Source: Caenorhabditis remanei (taxonomy: Eukaryota > Nematoda > Chromadorea > Rhabditida > Rhabditidae). From it: a stretch of 64,000 nt of DNA. Under the pieces are notes generated by a model that saw only the letters and a program-made list of their open reading frames with translations, did not search any database and was not told the DNA's origin. Made by a program: the position numbers and the translations under genes. The stretch lies in NCBI RefSeq assembly GCF_010183535.1, contig NC_071331.1, positions 12,152,001 to 12,216,000 on the forward strand, in the 5' to 3' direction. Every line of letters starts with the position of its first letter. The stretch's first letter is position 1. Shown piece after piece: positions 22,901-35,200 of this stretch.

Positions 22901-25900
22901 TTCAGGGATGGAGATAACCAGAATGGTTACGGCAATGATGAAGAATTTGACGAACATTTGGATATCAACAACTGCGAACTCAAACTTCTCGAAGACGTAA
23001 TGTTCAAGACAGAATCGAGTAACCAAGACGATGAGAGCAATGACAGCGATGGTGGTTCCGCAATAGATGATTTGGAGAGCCAACTTGGAAAGTTTAGCTT
23101 GAAGAACAGATTTGGCGGTCAAGTCGTCATCTCCTGATTTCGAACTGTCAGATGTGGCATTGGATGAACTTCCGGATGAACTAGATGATGAAGAAGAACT
23201 AGATGAGGTAGATGTGGAGTCATCGTCGTCGATTCCGGCTTTTCCAGCTCCAAGGAGAGTCATGATGATACCAGTTTGTGAGTTGACTCCGACGGCAGTG
23301 ATGACCATTTTACCAGAACCTTCCATTGCGTAAGTTCCCGAGAGGAGAACTGGATCGGATTCGACGCTCTTTTTGATGTGATCAGATTCTCCGGTAAGAG
23401 ATGATTCATCGATCTGAAAATAAGATTTGATTAGTAGACAGTCACCAGAAAAGCTTTGATTACCTTCAAATCATTACTCTGAATCACAAATCCATCGGCA
23501 GGAAGAAGATCTCCGTATTTGACACGAGCGATGTCTCCAACCACAAGATCAGAGACAGGAACATCTATAGCCTCTCCGTTACGAATAACTGAGAACTTTT
23601 GGCCGGTCTCGATCTTTTCCTGAAGAAAACTAAATAATATACTAATTAAAATATGCATCTACAAACCTGCAAACTTCTAAACTGTCGTTCTTTCGAATAA
23701 TCGTTGACAGCGGTGACCAAGACGACGACAATGACACAGAGAAGAATGGCAACTCCTTCGATCCAAGCTGTTCCGTGTCCTTCAGATGGTGCTTCAGTTG
23801 TTGTCATCAGAGTTCCGTTAGCCGCGAGCATTGCAGCCATCGTAACGTTGAGCACTTGTTGTGTCGGGTCTTCGGCCGCCGATGTCGGTTCGTAGAATGA
23901 TAGAGCTAAATTGATGAAGCCGGAAAGTACCAGGATGATAAGTGTAGGGTCCTGAAAGAAATATTCGGATGATGTGTTGTCTCAGTCTCAAAACAACAAA
24001 CAAACCTTGCATGCATCTAGAACGAGCCGCACGAATCCCTTGCTTTTGGCTGGTGGAATAGTATTGGCTCCGTAAACATGTCGTCGTTTGTCGAGATCCG
24101 CTTGCTCTCCACTTAAACCGACGAGAGAATCGGTTTTCAGTTTCTTGCATAGTCCCTCGACACCTTCGTGTTCTGTCGACAGCTGAAATTCATTGGGTGT
24201 TTAGATGGAATTCCTTTCATATCATCAGCTGACTATTCTATTATCACTACCAAAGTTACACCAATTCTTTCTGTTTATCATATAATTTCGAAAAGGAAAT
24301 TATAGGTCACTCGAAACTTTCCAGCCTATTCTTCTCATTGTCTCCTCTCGATTACTCAAGGCCGACGATGTCGCCACCCTTCTTAACTGATTATTTATTG
24401 TATTGTATCAGTTGGCAAGAGGGAGAAGGACGCGGTCAGCAGGTGAGAAAAGAGAAATTAAAAAGAGAGAAGGATGAAAAAGGGAGAAACGTGAGAGAGA
24501 TAAAGTGCCACAAATCAGAATGACGTGGGCAGACTGTTGAAGAACAATTTGGGACAAGAGTGGTTTTTTAGTGTATCACTTGGAATCGAAATGAACTTTT
24601 TCTTCAAAACAAGTGCAGAATAACATGATCCCCTCACTGATCATTTGCAGGGTTCATTGAATTTTTGATCTCAAAATGATAAAAAATGTGGTCGACTCAC
24701 CCGAACTATCGCCTCAGCTCCGCGAGCCTCCATGAGTCCGCGAAGGTCGCCAAGACTGCAGCCAAATTCTTTAGCATCCTGAAAATAAAATAATTTAGTT
24801 CAGAAATGTTACTTTATTCATTTCTTTCTGATCACACCTTTTTAACTGTTTCCCCTTTCGGTTCTCGTTTCCAAAAATAAACAAAAAGTCTTCCAACAAA
24901 ACAAACGACAAGAATAATAGCAATAATAGGCATTTTCAGTCACAAAACCCGCAAAAAATCAATGACAATGACTGACAGCGTCGCATTGAGGAAAAATTTT
25001 GATATTTTGTGTTGGTTGGTAACTTCCAAAGAAGAAAATGAGAGTAGTTTTCGCCAAACTGACCAGACGGTCAGAGACAAAACATAAGGAGACAGTCGGT
25101 CAGTTTTTTTTTTGAGAAATTAGAAGGTGGAAGGTCATGCGGAATTCACACGAGTTTCTTTGAAGTCGTTCGTCTTGTTTTGTTGGATTTCTTTTGAAAT
25201 TCGTCATTGTTTATTTTTTATGTCGTTGAATTAGTTTGAAAGATCATTTAGTTCTTGTTTTTTGGAGATATGACTCAACGGTTTACTGTAGACGAAACAG
25301 ATGCTCAACCGGAAATCCAGTGATTTTCTATTGCCGAATACAGATTAGCAACGGAAACAATTGTTTCTCTCGACCACACCCTTGTTTTCTATTTAAAACA
25401 CCAATTACCTCATCATAAGTATGAGCTCTTCGCAATCTCATGCCGCGACTTCCCTTCCGGCTTCTCCACTTGGGGAAAGTTTTGCGGGGTGCAAATGGAA
25501 AGAAGAAGGAAGAACCTCTAGATAGGAAAAGAATGAGGAACGAATTATTAAAGAAGAAAAAAAACGGAGAGTGAAAGTGAAAGTTTTTGAAATATCTTGA
25601 AAGGAGGAAGCGAAACTTTATGGTCTGTAGACTATAAAACCGTCAAGATAGACAGTTCAAGCAGCTGTTGTTCAACTAGACCAACATGGGAATCACATTG
25701 GATAGATAAGTTGAAGGGGGGAAGTTCAGAGAACGAGGAAAGGTTCAAGAACATCAAAGTCATACGGTTCAAGGGAAAAGGATACTAGATTCAAACTCTA
25801 AATTTTTAACCTACTGAATACTTTCTGAATCTGATAAAAAGTACCGGTTACTAATTAGGTCAGTAGGATATTATGGTGGTGTCTTAAGAGATTAGACGAA

Positions 25901-27924
25901 TCTGAAGACGATCAAAACGAGATAAAAGGTAAACTACTTTAATGAAGAAAGATACAGTAGCGTGCGGAATAGGTCAAAATTTTCAAAGACGAATGAGGAA
26001 GTTATATTAGCTCGAGAATGTTTTAGCTTTTTTCTGTAAACTTAGTACTGTCATGAATTGCAAAGGTACCAAGGCTTCCTAGAGAATCCAAAAAGATACC
26101 TAGAAACTGATTAACGGTCAAAGGAAGATAAAAATCTAGATGTCCAGCTCAATGTTTCCTACGATGTAAACAGACAAATTAGTGAAAATCGCTATAAGAA
26201 CTACACAAAAAGCCATTTTGGGTATCAGATTATCACATATCTGCTTAATAGCTTATCATCACTTCGTTCCTCTGGCCTTCTTCTCCTCCCTCCCCTCCTT
26301 CTTGTATCATCACAGGCCTGTTCAAAACGAAAACCGAACTGACGCCACGCACACACTGAGAGGAAAGAAGGCAAGGAAAAGGAGCGGATCGAAAAGAGAG
26401 TCGATTGATCATAGGACGACGTCTTCATCTTCTTCTAACGTCTTCTTTCAACAGTATCGTCGGGGCGGTGGCCCCTCCTCTTATCACTCCTCTTTCTACA
26501 ACATCTTCTTATTCACATGTACAACAGCCGAAATGGATAGGAGAGGGGAAAGACAACGATGAATTCGATATGTCAATCAGTCATTTTGGGTCCTAAACTG
26601 TCGTGGTCGTAGAGTTGAGAGAGTGTCCGACGTGCAACAGACTTATTTACCCCAAAATCTACTTTTTCTTCTTCTAATTCTTCAATTCTAATGCTTCCGC
26701 CGCCCCATTCGGTCAACGATGGCCGTGAAGACGTCATTTTTCGAGGAGACGATGAGGACGCATGGACGGAAGGACCGATATCGCATCCTTATCATATCAT
26801 ACGTTGCTTCTTCGTTTGCGCAACACCTTCTGTTCCCACCCCGAACAATATCACTGGCCAATTTTTTGTTTGGTACAATTCGTATTCTATACATATTTCT
26901 GATCTCCACACACTTTTCGTCCTGTGACTTTTTATTTGAAACTGTTTGACTAACTTCCAACTAACTACTATCTAGTTTTGTAAATATACGTCCGTTATGA
27001 AATTTTTTAAACGGCGGTGGCAATGAGCGGAACGACCGATTTGTTGGGGGTTTTTTGAATGGTCAAAGTTCGGATTGCTGAAGCGGAACTGCACGGTTTC
27101 TGGAGGATTCGAAAAAACTATTTCTGGATGGTGACAGAGAAGGAGCAAAACACGAAAAAATTGAGTCAAAATCTATGGAAAACGGGTGCCGTTTCTGTTC
27201 CAACAGCTTCTAATTTTATGACTCATTTCTCGAAATTCGACCTTCTAAAATCAACTTTCGCAATATTTTTTCCTCCCCTCAATCTATTCTTTGATGATTA
27301 CGATATTGTTATTAATAAATCAGTCAACACACACATACGTAATGACTCATAACTATCGGAACCCCTCATCTCCCCCTTTCCTCGCATCTTTTTCATTGAC
27401 ACCCTCATTTTCGGTATCCACCTGTTCGTCACGTGAATCATTCTGGATTTTCATGTGGAAATCAAGCTGGTACTCATCAGAAGCATCAAACTATCAAAAG
27501 CTGTTGTGAAGTATCGCATCACTTTCAGAGGAAGTGTAAAAAAGTGAAATTAAAACACTACTTTCGCTGACTGACCTATTGAAAAGGGGGTCTGTTTCAT
27601 TGTTGCGGTTGAGTACAAAGGGGGAGACGGTATTACAACTCGTACTAGATAAGAACTTTGAAAGGTGTGATTAGAAGGGGGATGAGATCAAAAGTTAATT
27701 GGATCGTTTCCGGCAGATACACAGTATTTCAAAATTTAAGAAATCGACGCACTTTTTTTCATTAACAACTATATTTTCTGGCTCATTTTCAGAGCCCCCA
27801 GTTAATTTCTACTGCTCACCTTGCTCTTTCCTGCGTTAGTGTCAGGAGAGGTGTGATGGCCGCCAAGTGCCACCGCCACACCTGTTGATTCCGTTGCTGC
27901 GGTTACATTTTGGCTCTTTTGCAT
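19941..27924 (-). CDS. mca-1: Plasma-membrane Ca2+-transporting ATPase (PMCA)
   Basis: Exons 27820-27924, 24701-24778, 24006-24182, 23667-23951, 23464-23619, 22178-23413, 20436-21827, 20241-20382, 20053-20183 and 19941-20000 join in frame to 1253 aa. It is a P2B-type ATPase that exports Ca2+ from the cytosol at the cell surface. Visible motifs are the N-terminal [24 protein letters not shown] near 274, PEGLPLA near 437, the phosphorylation site CSDKTGTLT (Asp about 480) and TGDGTNDGP near 821. The hydrophobic segments of a ten-TM pump follow. The C-terminal tail has LWMRG...LRVLRAF, matching the start of the calmodulin-binding region. It then becomes Lys-rich and ends DIELH, so it lacks a classic PDZ ligand. 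A poly-Ser run lies near residues 336-350. The gene name rests on homology plus remembered adjacency to elt-1. Confidence 0.9.
24838..24933 (-). CDS. mca-1: Alternative first exon of mca-1 with a hydrophobic N-terminus
   Basis: An ATG followed by 32 codons ends at a GT donor in phase 0, the same phase needed to join the exon at 24701-24778. It encodes [20 protein letters not shown] and then a charged segment, [12 protein letters not shown]. The hydrophobic run is long enough to span a membrane. Used with the downstream pump, it would add a segment before the usual cytosolic N-terminus. The donor is GTGTGA, which is weaker than average. Confidence 0.5.
25409..25441 (-). CDS. mca-1: Second alternative first exon of mca-1
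   Basis: A short start exon encodes [11 protein letters not shown] and ends at GTAATT in phase 0, so it joins in frame to the exon at 24701-24778. It would give a short basic N-terminus without the hydrophobic run of the 24838-24933 exon. Alternative first exons are common in worm ion-pump genes. The short length makes chance possible. Confidence 0.4.
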
Positions 27925-29904
27925 TCCACGAGACGATTCAAGTGTCGACAGCTTCGAAGACTTTGGATAGAGGCGATCGGTGACGTGCCGATGAGCCTTT
28001 TCCCTGGAAAAAAACACATGCATAAATTCGTGAACGGGAGAGATTTATACACAGAGATGAACGCAAATTGCACCGATTCGAAAAATGAGGCGGGCGAAAG
28101 GGTTGAAGAGGTCAAATTTTGCATTCAATTTGATGGATCGGGCAATGTGATTTTGTTTATAACGGAAAGAGAGGAAGACAGAAGAGAGGCAATGTGATAT
28201 TTGGCAAACAGGACCACGCGTGCGAACTATCGGACCAAAGCAAAAAAAACGTCTGTTAAGAAATTCTCAAAATAAATGATAGTAAGACGATTTCTTATTC
28301 GAGAGTTCCGGTGAGTCAGAAAGCGGAAAGAATGATATTCGAATTGATTCTCGTGTCTTTTAAAGAGAATAAACGCCCCTTTCCAGAAAAATTTTATTGC
28401 CTTGTCATTTTTTCGAGAAAAAAAGTCGAGATCATAAAAAATACCAAACTTTTTTGTTCCTGGAAAAAATGGATGAAAAACTAGAAAACTGAAAATTCGT
28501 ATCACGGGGGGTGTATTTATATAAAAACTTATCGTTACAGTACACTAAATTCGGACGGAAAATGTAAATTTCAGCGCCATTTACGATTTGCATATCACCG
28601 CCCAATTTTCCATTCGAAAGTGTACTTTCGAGAGCACGAGTTCTGGTTAATCTGCACACAAAATGTAAATTTTTCATCGGCGCGGCGCACTGCGCCGAAG
28701 TCGTAGAATCGGGGAGAATTTCGGATTCATTTTTTTCGCGAATTATCATAACGATCATTGATAGAAACGTCATCGAAAATGCGATGAAAAAGATACAATT
28801 GCGGGAAAAGAGCAGAATGTGTTGTGATCCGGAAAGAGACGGAGAAAAAGGGAGAAAGATGACATCGAAGAACACTATAGGATTATTATCGATTGAGACC
28901 ATCTGGTACTATTGAGACCATCTGTTACATTTTACAGGTACCTAGAGTGCGAGCAGAGGAATTCCCCGAGAAGAGAGCACGTCATTCACGTGTCATCGCT
29001 CTTACTGCAGATGTTTAATTAATGTCTCTCTGGTAGGTAATGTCGCATTGTTACAAGAAAAATAATTGTTTTTCGAACTTGCAAATTTAAGAACAAGACT
29101 AGGTCTGAAACGTTTTCATCTGTTAAAAATTTGTGTCCGATGTTCCAATTCTTGATTTATCGGTTTGTAAAAAAATAATCCTTTCTGTGCAGTTAACAAT
29201 ATTAGAAGTTTAGGAAGATGTTGAAACTGATCTGTAAAAGAAAGAAAACCACAAGATAGAAGAAATGAGAAAAATTTGCATATTGCCAGAGTTTCTTTGC
29301 TTTCCGATTATAGAAATCTTTTGAATAAATCGCCCGGTCAATCGTTTCAAACCGACATGAGCCACCAAAAATCTTTCAGGAGAATCGGATTTGCACGGAA
29401 GTTTTTTTGAAACGGAAGTCGGAAATCGGAACTAATTTTTGAAAATGCCTATTTAATTTGAGAAAAAAGTTGAATAAAGTAAAATCGCTAAAACGGATGT
29501 CAGAAATCGAAATTCCGCATGAAGGTAGGGTGTGAGAATAAATCTCGACGTTTTCCAAAAGAAAAAGTTGAAAACTTAATAAACACTTCAGTTCTTTAAA
29601 TTGGGAGAATTTTCAAAAGTTTGCACTGCAAATTAAATAAAGAAAGAAAGACTTGCGCGAAAACTGCTGAAATTTTTAATGAGAAAGTACTCCCCGAGGA
29701 GTACACATTAGTGAAAAACTTCGGCCACGTCTGCGCGGCAATACAAAAATTAAGAAATGCTGAAATTAATTTCAGTTTTTTTCGAGTCTTTTTACAAATC
29801 AAACACTGAATCAATCAAACTGAGAAATTTTATTAATTAATATTTCAAAAAACCACATAAAACTTTGAAAGAACTGTGTGCTCGTTAATCAATTTATCAC
29901 ATCA
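27925..29904. other. Upstream region of mca-1
   Basis: No firm gene is visible. An acceptor-like TTTTTTTCCAG near 28010 (minus strand) could be a trans-splice or 5' UTR site for mca-1, and the frame stays open there. A palindromic GC word (TCGGCGC...GCGCCGA) lies at about 28678-28699. A 156-codon minus-strand frame at 28432-28902 has no supporting features. Confidence 0.35.
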
Positions 29905-29977
29905 ATGAAAATTTGCATCGTCGTCGATTGGTTTTTGTTCCTATTCTGCTATTCGATATGTATTGACGCATCAGCAG
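29905..29977 (+). CDS. Possible signal-peptide exon of a small secreted protein
   Basis: ATG is followed by a hydrophobic leader (MKICIVVDWFLFLFCYSICI, then DASA) and a GTATAC donor in phase 1. An acceptor AAAATAG at 30061-30066 continues the frame as DVGIKIPLENSRVQKNQ, which then overlaps the 3' end of the opposite-strand 608-aa gene. The structure recalls the peptide family of 8.4-18.4 kb, but the downstream end could not be resolved. It may be chance. Confidence 0.3.
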
Positions 29978-30112
29978 GTATACACAATAAACTCATCACT
30001 ATTCATGTTGCCAACCTGGAACAAACAATTTTCATTTTTTTTCATTCATATACAATATAAAAATAGATGTCGGAATCAAAATTCCTCTGGAAAACTCACG
30101 GGTTCAGAAGAA

Positions 30113-33100
30113 TCAAATCATTTCGGGTAGGTTTCTACGGGCATTACACGTCAGATTTTCACTCTCCGACACACTGATAAAATCGATAACTTCCTGAGAT
30201 TCAATGGGCATTTTCAGAAGTTTTTTCCAGATTTCATCAATGCGTCGATCGAGTTTCTCTTTGTTTTGTTCGATTCTCACTCGGTAACGCTGAATATACA
30301 ATATGGCTCAAGAGAGAAGAGAGGTGTTGAAAACCAACCGTCTGGTAATAATTACACTCATCGCTCAATTCCTTCATCGATTTCGCAGGAAGTATTGTCA
30401 TCGCATGCTTCGCTCGATCTCTCTCAACAACCAACACTTTCAAGTCTTTATAAAGATTTTCAGACAACTTGAAGGAAAACTCGCGGACCCTAAAATGAAT
30501 TTCAATGCGACTTTCAAAACATAATTTAAAGAAAACATACTTATTCTCTTTCTCATAAGACATCCTCCCATCCTGACTCTGAGATCTAAACCTTGCAGAT
30601 TCATAGTTTACAATCTTGACCAATTCCTGAGAAACCGGAGTTTGAGAAGCAGTAGTTCTCATCAAAATCGGGTGAGAACCATCTATTCTTTCCAATTTTT
30701 TCGTTGTCTCCAACTCAAAAAATCTCGACTCAACAGTATGATCTGTTATTTCCAGTGGTTCACCGAGTTCTCTATCTTGTTCAGCATTCATTTCAATGCC
30801 CTCAGCACCTTCCCACTGAAAATTTCAGGTGTAAAAAAAAAGAAATAGAAATGAACAACTCACTTTGAAATCTTGATCGATGTGAACCCCAGTGAAGTCC
30901 ACTTTAATTGGTGGCAATCCTAAGTGCAGCGACCTTCAATTAAACCGTTTTACTATTTCATTTACAACTTATCAACCCGAAACTGTTTCAAGTTTCAATT
31001 GACAAGAAATTAACTCACCTATCACTAATTGTTGTCGATGGAGCCTCAATATTGATCGAATACACCTGATCCTTATCTTTGAGATCTTTATCGTACAAGT
31101 AGTCCCAGAATCTGCAACTTCCCAAATATTACTGTTTCGAACATCCATCATGAAATTGAAAATGCTTGATGTAGATTGATCCACTACCGAGCCCGCAACT
31201 TTAAAACAACCAACCTATCAATATCCTTGACATCAACTTCACTTTCAGCATATGTCGCTTCTTTCAGACGATTGTCCATTGAAGATTTCATCAGAGTGGT
31301 GACAGTTACTGTCGACGATAACAGAGACTCTTTTGTGTCCTGAAAACCGCAACTGTTGAAAACTACTGATGTTTGAATTTCTGATGAAACGACTTTATTG
31401 AAACTGATAAACTCTAGAATTTCAGAGTTCTATTAATGAAAATGAGTGCTGTTTCAGTTGTGAGATTTTACTTTATTCACGCAGTTTCGATTTATTCGAG
31501 CACTCTCACTTGATGAAAAACTAACCTGATGAACAATTGGTGGTACATTGAACTTTTCTTGTTCTTTCTCATCTTGTTCATCATCTTTTTCAACTTCCAC
31601 ATTATTCTCTCCCGAGTCTTCTTGAACTTTCGAAGTACTGGAAGTCTCTTCTCCGAACTCTCCAGTCTCATCTTCCTCATCAAAATCATTCTCAGTTGTA
31701 ATCCCCTTTCCTTCTTCTTTCTCTTCTCCTCCATTATCCTCCAAACCATCCAATTCCAACTTCAACTCTCCCTTCCCCACATCTTCACTTGTCTCTCCTT
31801 CTGCCAAATTCTCAGTCGATGCCTCCACCCACATCTCCGTTCGACTCTTTCGTTCATCTGAATCGAACGGATCCGCAAAGACATTCGTTATCATGTGCCC
31901 TGTTTTCTCCATGAAAATACGCATCTCCTCTTCATAACTGATCTCTTGAGCTTGACTCGAAGTGATGTCGTTGGAGCTGGAAGAAATAAACGCTTGAAGT
32001 TGGAACTTTAAGTAGTTGATACCTGTTGTCACTATCGGTGAGTGATAGTGTAGAAGGCATTTGCTCATCTGAAAACTGTGGAACGTCTTCAAACTCAACG
32101 TGTCCTTTCATGACAAGTTCAGATGTTCCACTGGAGAGCGAGATCTGAAACATTCAAGTTTGATGGATTACTTTGAAAGGGATAGAACAAAGAAAGTGTA
32201 TTTCATACATTTGTGGCGCTTCGGAAACACAATTATTTTTCAAATATTTCGTTCGCCTTTTGGTCGGTCTGAGCTAATTACCCATTAGGTCTGTGTCGGG
32301 CAACAGGGTTACGAATGGACCACAAAAATATTGAGAATGGAGAGGGTAACACAAGAATCGAGGAGTCTTTGAACAGATATAATACGGTTATTACTCAATG
32401 TAATCATCATATGAAACAGGCAATTCAAATCAAAATGTACAAGAAACTAGGAAACTGTCCAACTGACATTAGTCAGTTTGAATTTCAGCAGCAGATTCAT
32501 CAGATAATGCAAAAGCTATGCGATTAGGAATCTTCATTATTCCCAATAAGTTTACTGTTTTCTGGATAGCTCAATTACATAAACGTCCTCCGATTATTAA
32601 TGCTGTTTTTTTCCAAATTATCAAAACAAATACCTAAAAGGAAAGAAGAAAGAAAAAAGCAACCATAAACAAGAAGTGATTCTAAAAATAAATATTTCTC
32701 CTCACACCTGAAAATGGTTATTTCTGCACACGAAGAACAAAAAGAGAGTCAATTTCCGTTCAACCCGTGCAGACACGAAAATGAGCTCAAATGAGAAGAG
32801 AAAAGGAGGGAGAAGAAAGGCGTCTTCCTCTTCTGTCAGAATCTGTTTGCATCTGCCACCCGGCCAGGTGTCGTCTGCATTACCATTAGAAATAATGCAC
32901 GTTGTCATGGAGACCATTCGCATTAAAAAAATAAGAAAGGGACATGAAGCCTAAATGAATTGGTGCGTATGGAGAGAGGATTTATGCTTGTCCTCCTCGT
33001 ATTTCTCACTAATGAGATTTCTCTGTTTCATATTTGTTTTAAAGTGTCAGGAAGAATATACATATAGTTCTGCTGCAAAAGGAGGATCAGAAACCAAACA

Positions 33101-35200
33101 ATTATTAACATTTATTTCATTTAACCTAACTTCTTTCGTGTCTTTTGTTTATAAGTGTTAAATCAAAAATGCTCACCTCCGAAGTTTTATGAGCCTCTTG
33201 CTTTTTCAATCGTTGTCTTCTTCTTTGTTGATACTCAGCGAATGATGATTGAATCGAGATGGAATCTACTGTCATGTTCCATTCGGGGTCACTGAAACAT
33301 TTACTGTTTTGGTAAAGTGCTATAGTTTTTACTTATTGCTGTAATACGGTATTACTCGAGGCAGTGTTCTTTATTGAAAAAAACAACTTTCTATGATAAA
33401 TTACCGGCTTCTTGAGCAACAAGTAACCTCAATCTTCAGAATTTGTTTTTAAAATAAACATTCAAGTCATTCTAAGAATTTTTCATTCTTGGCAAAAGTA
33501 TTCGCTGAAAGTCTGGTTTGGTACATTTCAATTCATCCCAGTGACAAAAAAGCTCTGTTTCAAATCTATTTTTTCATATTACAAACAAGCCAATTGCATT
33601 CTGTGAGGCAACAAGCAACGCAAAATTAAAATTACGAAAAGAGAAACTCACGTCCTACTAGTCATCATAACATTTTCATTCGTCAATGTCATCGGCTCGC
33701 TTCGACTTCTTCGAAATAACATCCTTCGTTCGCTGTGATTCATTGCTTCTTCTGAAAAAGTAATATCTCTTTCATGCTTTACGAAATCCCAGAAAAAATG
33801 AAACTCACCTAAATTTCTTCTAGTACAATCGATAACTTCTGCTGTCATCTCTGCGGAATAATACTGATATAACCTGAAAGAAAAAGAAGAAGAGATTAGT
33901 ATTAGAGACAAGTTTGCAAGAATTTTTTTCCAGAATTTTCAATTACAATTCGGAATGAATTTTGGAAATGTCTTTTTCAGTTTTTTTGGAGCGGAATGAA
34001 GGTGTCAACTCGATGAATTATGAATAATGTAGTGGAAGAAGTTGAAGAATATGAGATATTTGGAGATCCGAAAGAAATGAATTATTTTCTTCTTTTCCAG
34101 TCAGAAAGAGACGAGTAATGTCTGGAGACGGATACGAATTCCTTGACTTTTGGGGAATAGAAAATGGGAATTCGCAGAGCATACAAAATTTGTACTTAGA
34201 CAAAAAAAAACATGTTCTGTTTTGTCCGAATTGGATAGTTTAATCGAACCTTTTTCTTAACTGTTGTGAGGTGAAGATTTCGCAATTATCGTCAATTGTT
34301 CATGACCGAGTATCTTGAATTTCTTTGAAACAGAAAAATTTGAATCATGTTTTCCCATTTAGCAATGAAAATCGAGTGTTTCGTTTGTGACTGGAATTGA
34401 AACCTCCGTCATTTTCACCTCTTGATTCAAAATGTGCAGATATATTTCAACTGAGAGATTTCAAAAAATGATTCTCCTGCGACCGCATTCATAAACCGAA
34501 GAAACGATTCTGGCAGACTCATCACTGGAAGCATGTCAACTAACTGACGAAGTTTCATGAGTTCACAGTTTCAACTGTATCCTATTTATTTTCCAACCTT
34601 TTCTTTTTCAGTACCTCAAAAACATTTTACAAAAAAATTGCTGGATGAAATGATCATAACAATCGCGTCTCTCCGGGACGCTAGACTGATACGAATTGAA
34701 GGATGATAACAACAAACAAAAACTATATTGTTTTGGAATCAAATAACAATCTGAATATTACAGAAAATACACAAAGAAAGGGAAAATAATTCTGAATTCT
34801 TCCCAAACGAACTTCCATTGTAAATTCCGAGATTGAGGTAAACTTGAAATATGAAAGAAGCGAATTGTAGAGGAATTACCAACATTCAAAATTGAAAATC
34901 TAAAAATTAATTATCGAAGTGAAACAGTAAGTTTGATAAAAAAAGGTTTCAAATTTTCCATTCTGTGGAACAAGACGTTAGGAGGTACGCACTCTAGAGC
35001 AAGAAGAATTGTGTTCGATATTCATCATTAAGAAATGAGTCCCGCATGAAACAGAAAAAGTTAATCTCCGTCTAATCTCTATTCATAATGAGAATGCAGC
35101 TCAATCCATGTACTCACCTGCCACTATTAGTAATCCTATCTTTTGTTGAAATGTGTACAGTACTCTTTGGATGGTACGGTAGCTGCAAGAAGCAGAACAT
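30113..35200 (-). CDS. Uncharacterised 608-aa acidic protein
   Basis: Exons 35118-35200, 33809-33873, 33652-33751, 33177-33291, 32023-32144, 31526-31976, 31215-31339, 31019-31111, 30864-30933, 30541-30815, 30339-30489 and 30113-30289 join without a frame break. The middle (about residues 190-310) is very acidic, with runs such as DFDEEDETGEFGEE, and is likely disordered. Before it comes a charged helix (AEYQQRRRQRLKKQEAHK). After it lies an ordered-looking block with FWDYLYDKDLKDKDQVYSIN. The last ~110 residues are charged helices (KLSENLYKDLKVLVVERD, EKLDRRIDEIWKKLLKM) that may form coiled coils. No signal peptide or TM segment is seen. The start is the first ATG in the most upstream supported exon; more 5' exons could exist. 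Function not recognised. Confidence 0.75.
32315..32527 (+). CDS. Candidate nested single-exon gene (70 aa) in an intron
   Basis: An uninterrupted ATG-to-TAG frame lies in the 1-kb intron of the 608-aa gene, on the opposite strand. It encodes a polar, helical protein: MDHKNIENGEGNTRIEESLN, a middle QAIQIKMYKKLGNCPTDISQ and an end QQQIHQIMQKLCD. The regular heptad-like spacing of Ile/Leu/Met suggests a small coiled coil. Codon use looks like real worm coding sequence. No homolog is recognised. Its expression is unproven. Confidence 0.45.
   Translation: MDHKNIENGEGNTRIEESLNRYNTVITQCNHHMKQAIQIKMYKKLGNCPTDISQFEFQQQIHQIMQKLCD

Noticed and set aside
20436..23413. Many open frames antisense to mca-1
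   Set aside because: They are shadows of a strongly coding strand and have no independent features.
26182..26562. 126-codon open frame in mca-1 intron 1
   Set aside because: Mixed low-complexity composition, no splice signals in the right places; treated as intron.
28432..28902. 156-codon open frame upstream of mca-1
   Set aside because: It has no splice context, no recognised domain, irregular composition, and starts in a promoter-like region.
31492..31861. Lys-rich and Phe/Ile-rich frames over the acidic exon
   Set aside because: They are other-frame readings of the Glu/Asp codon runs of the 608-aa gene.
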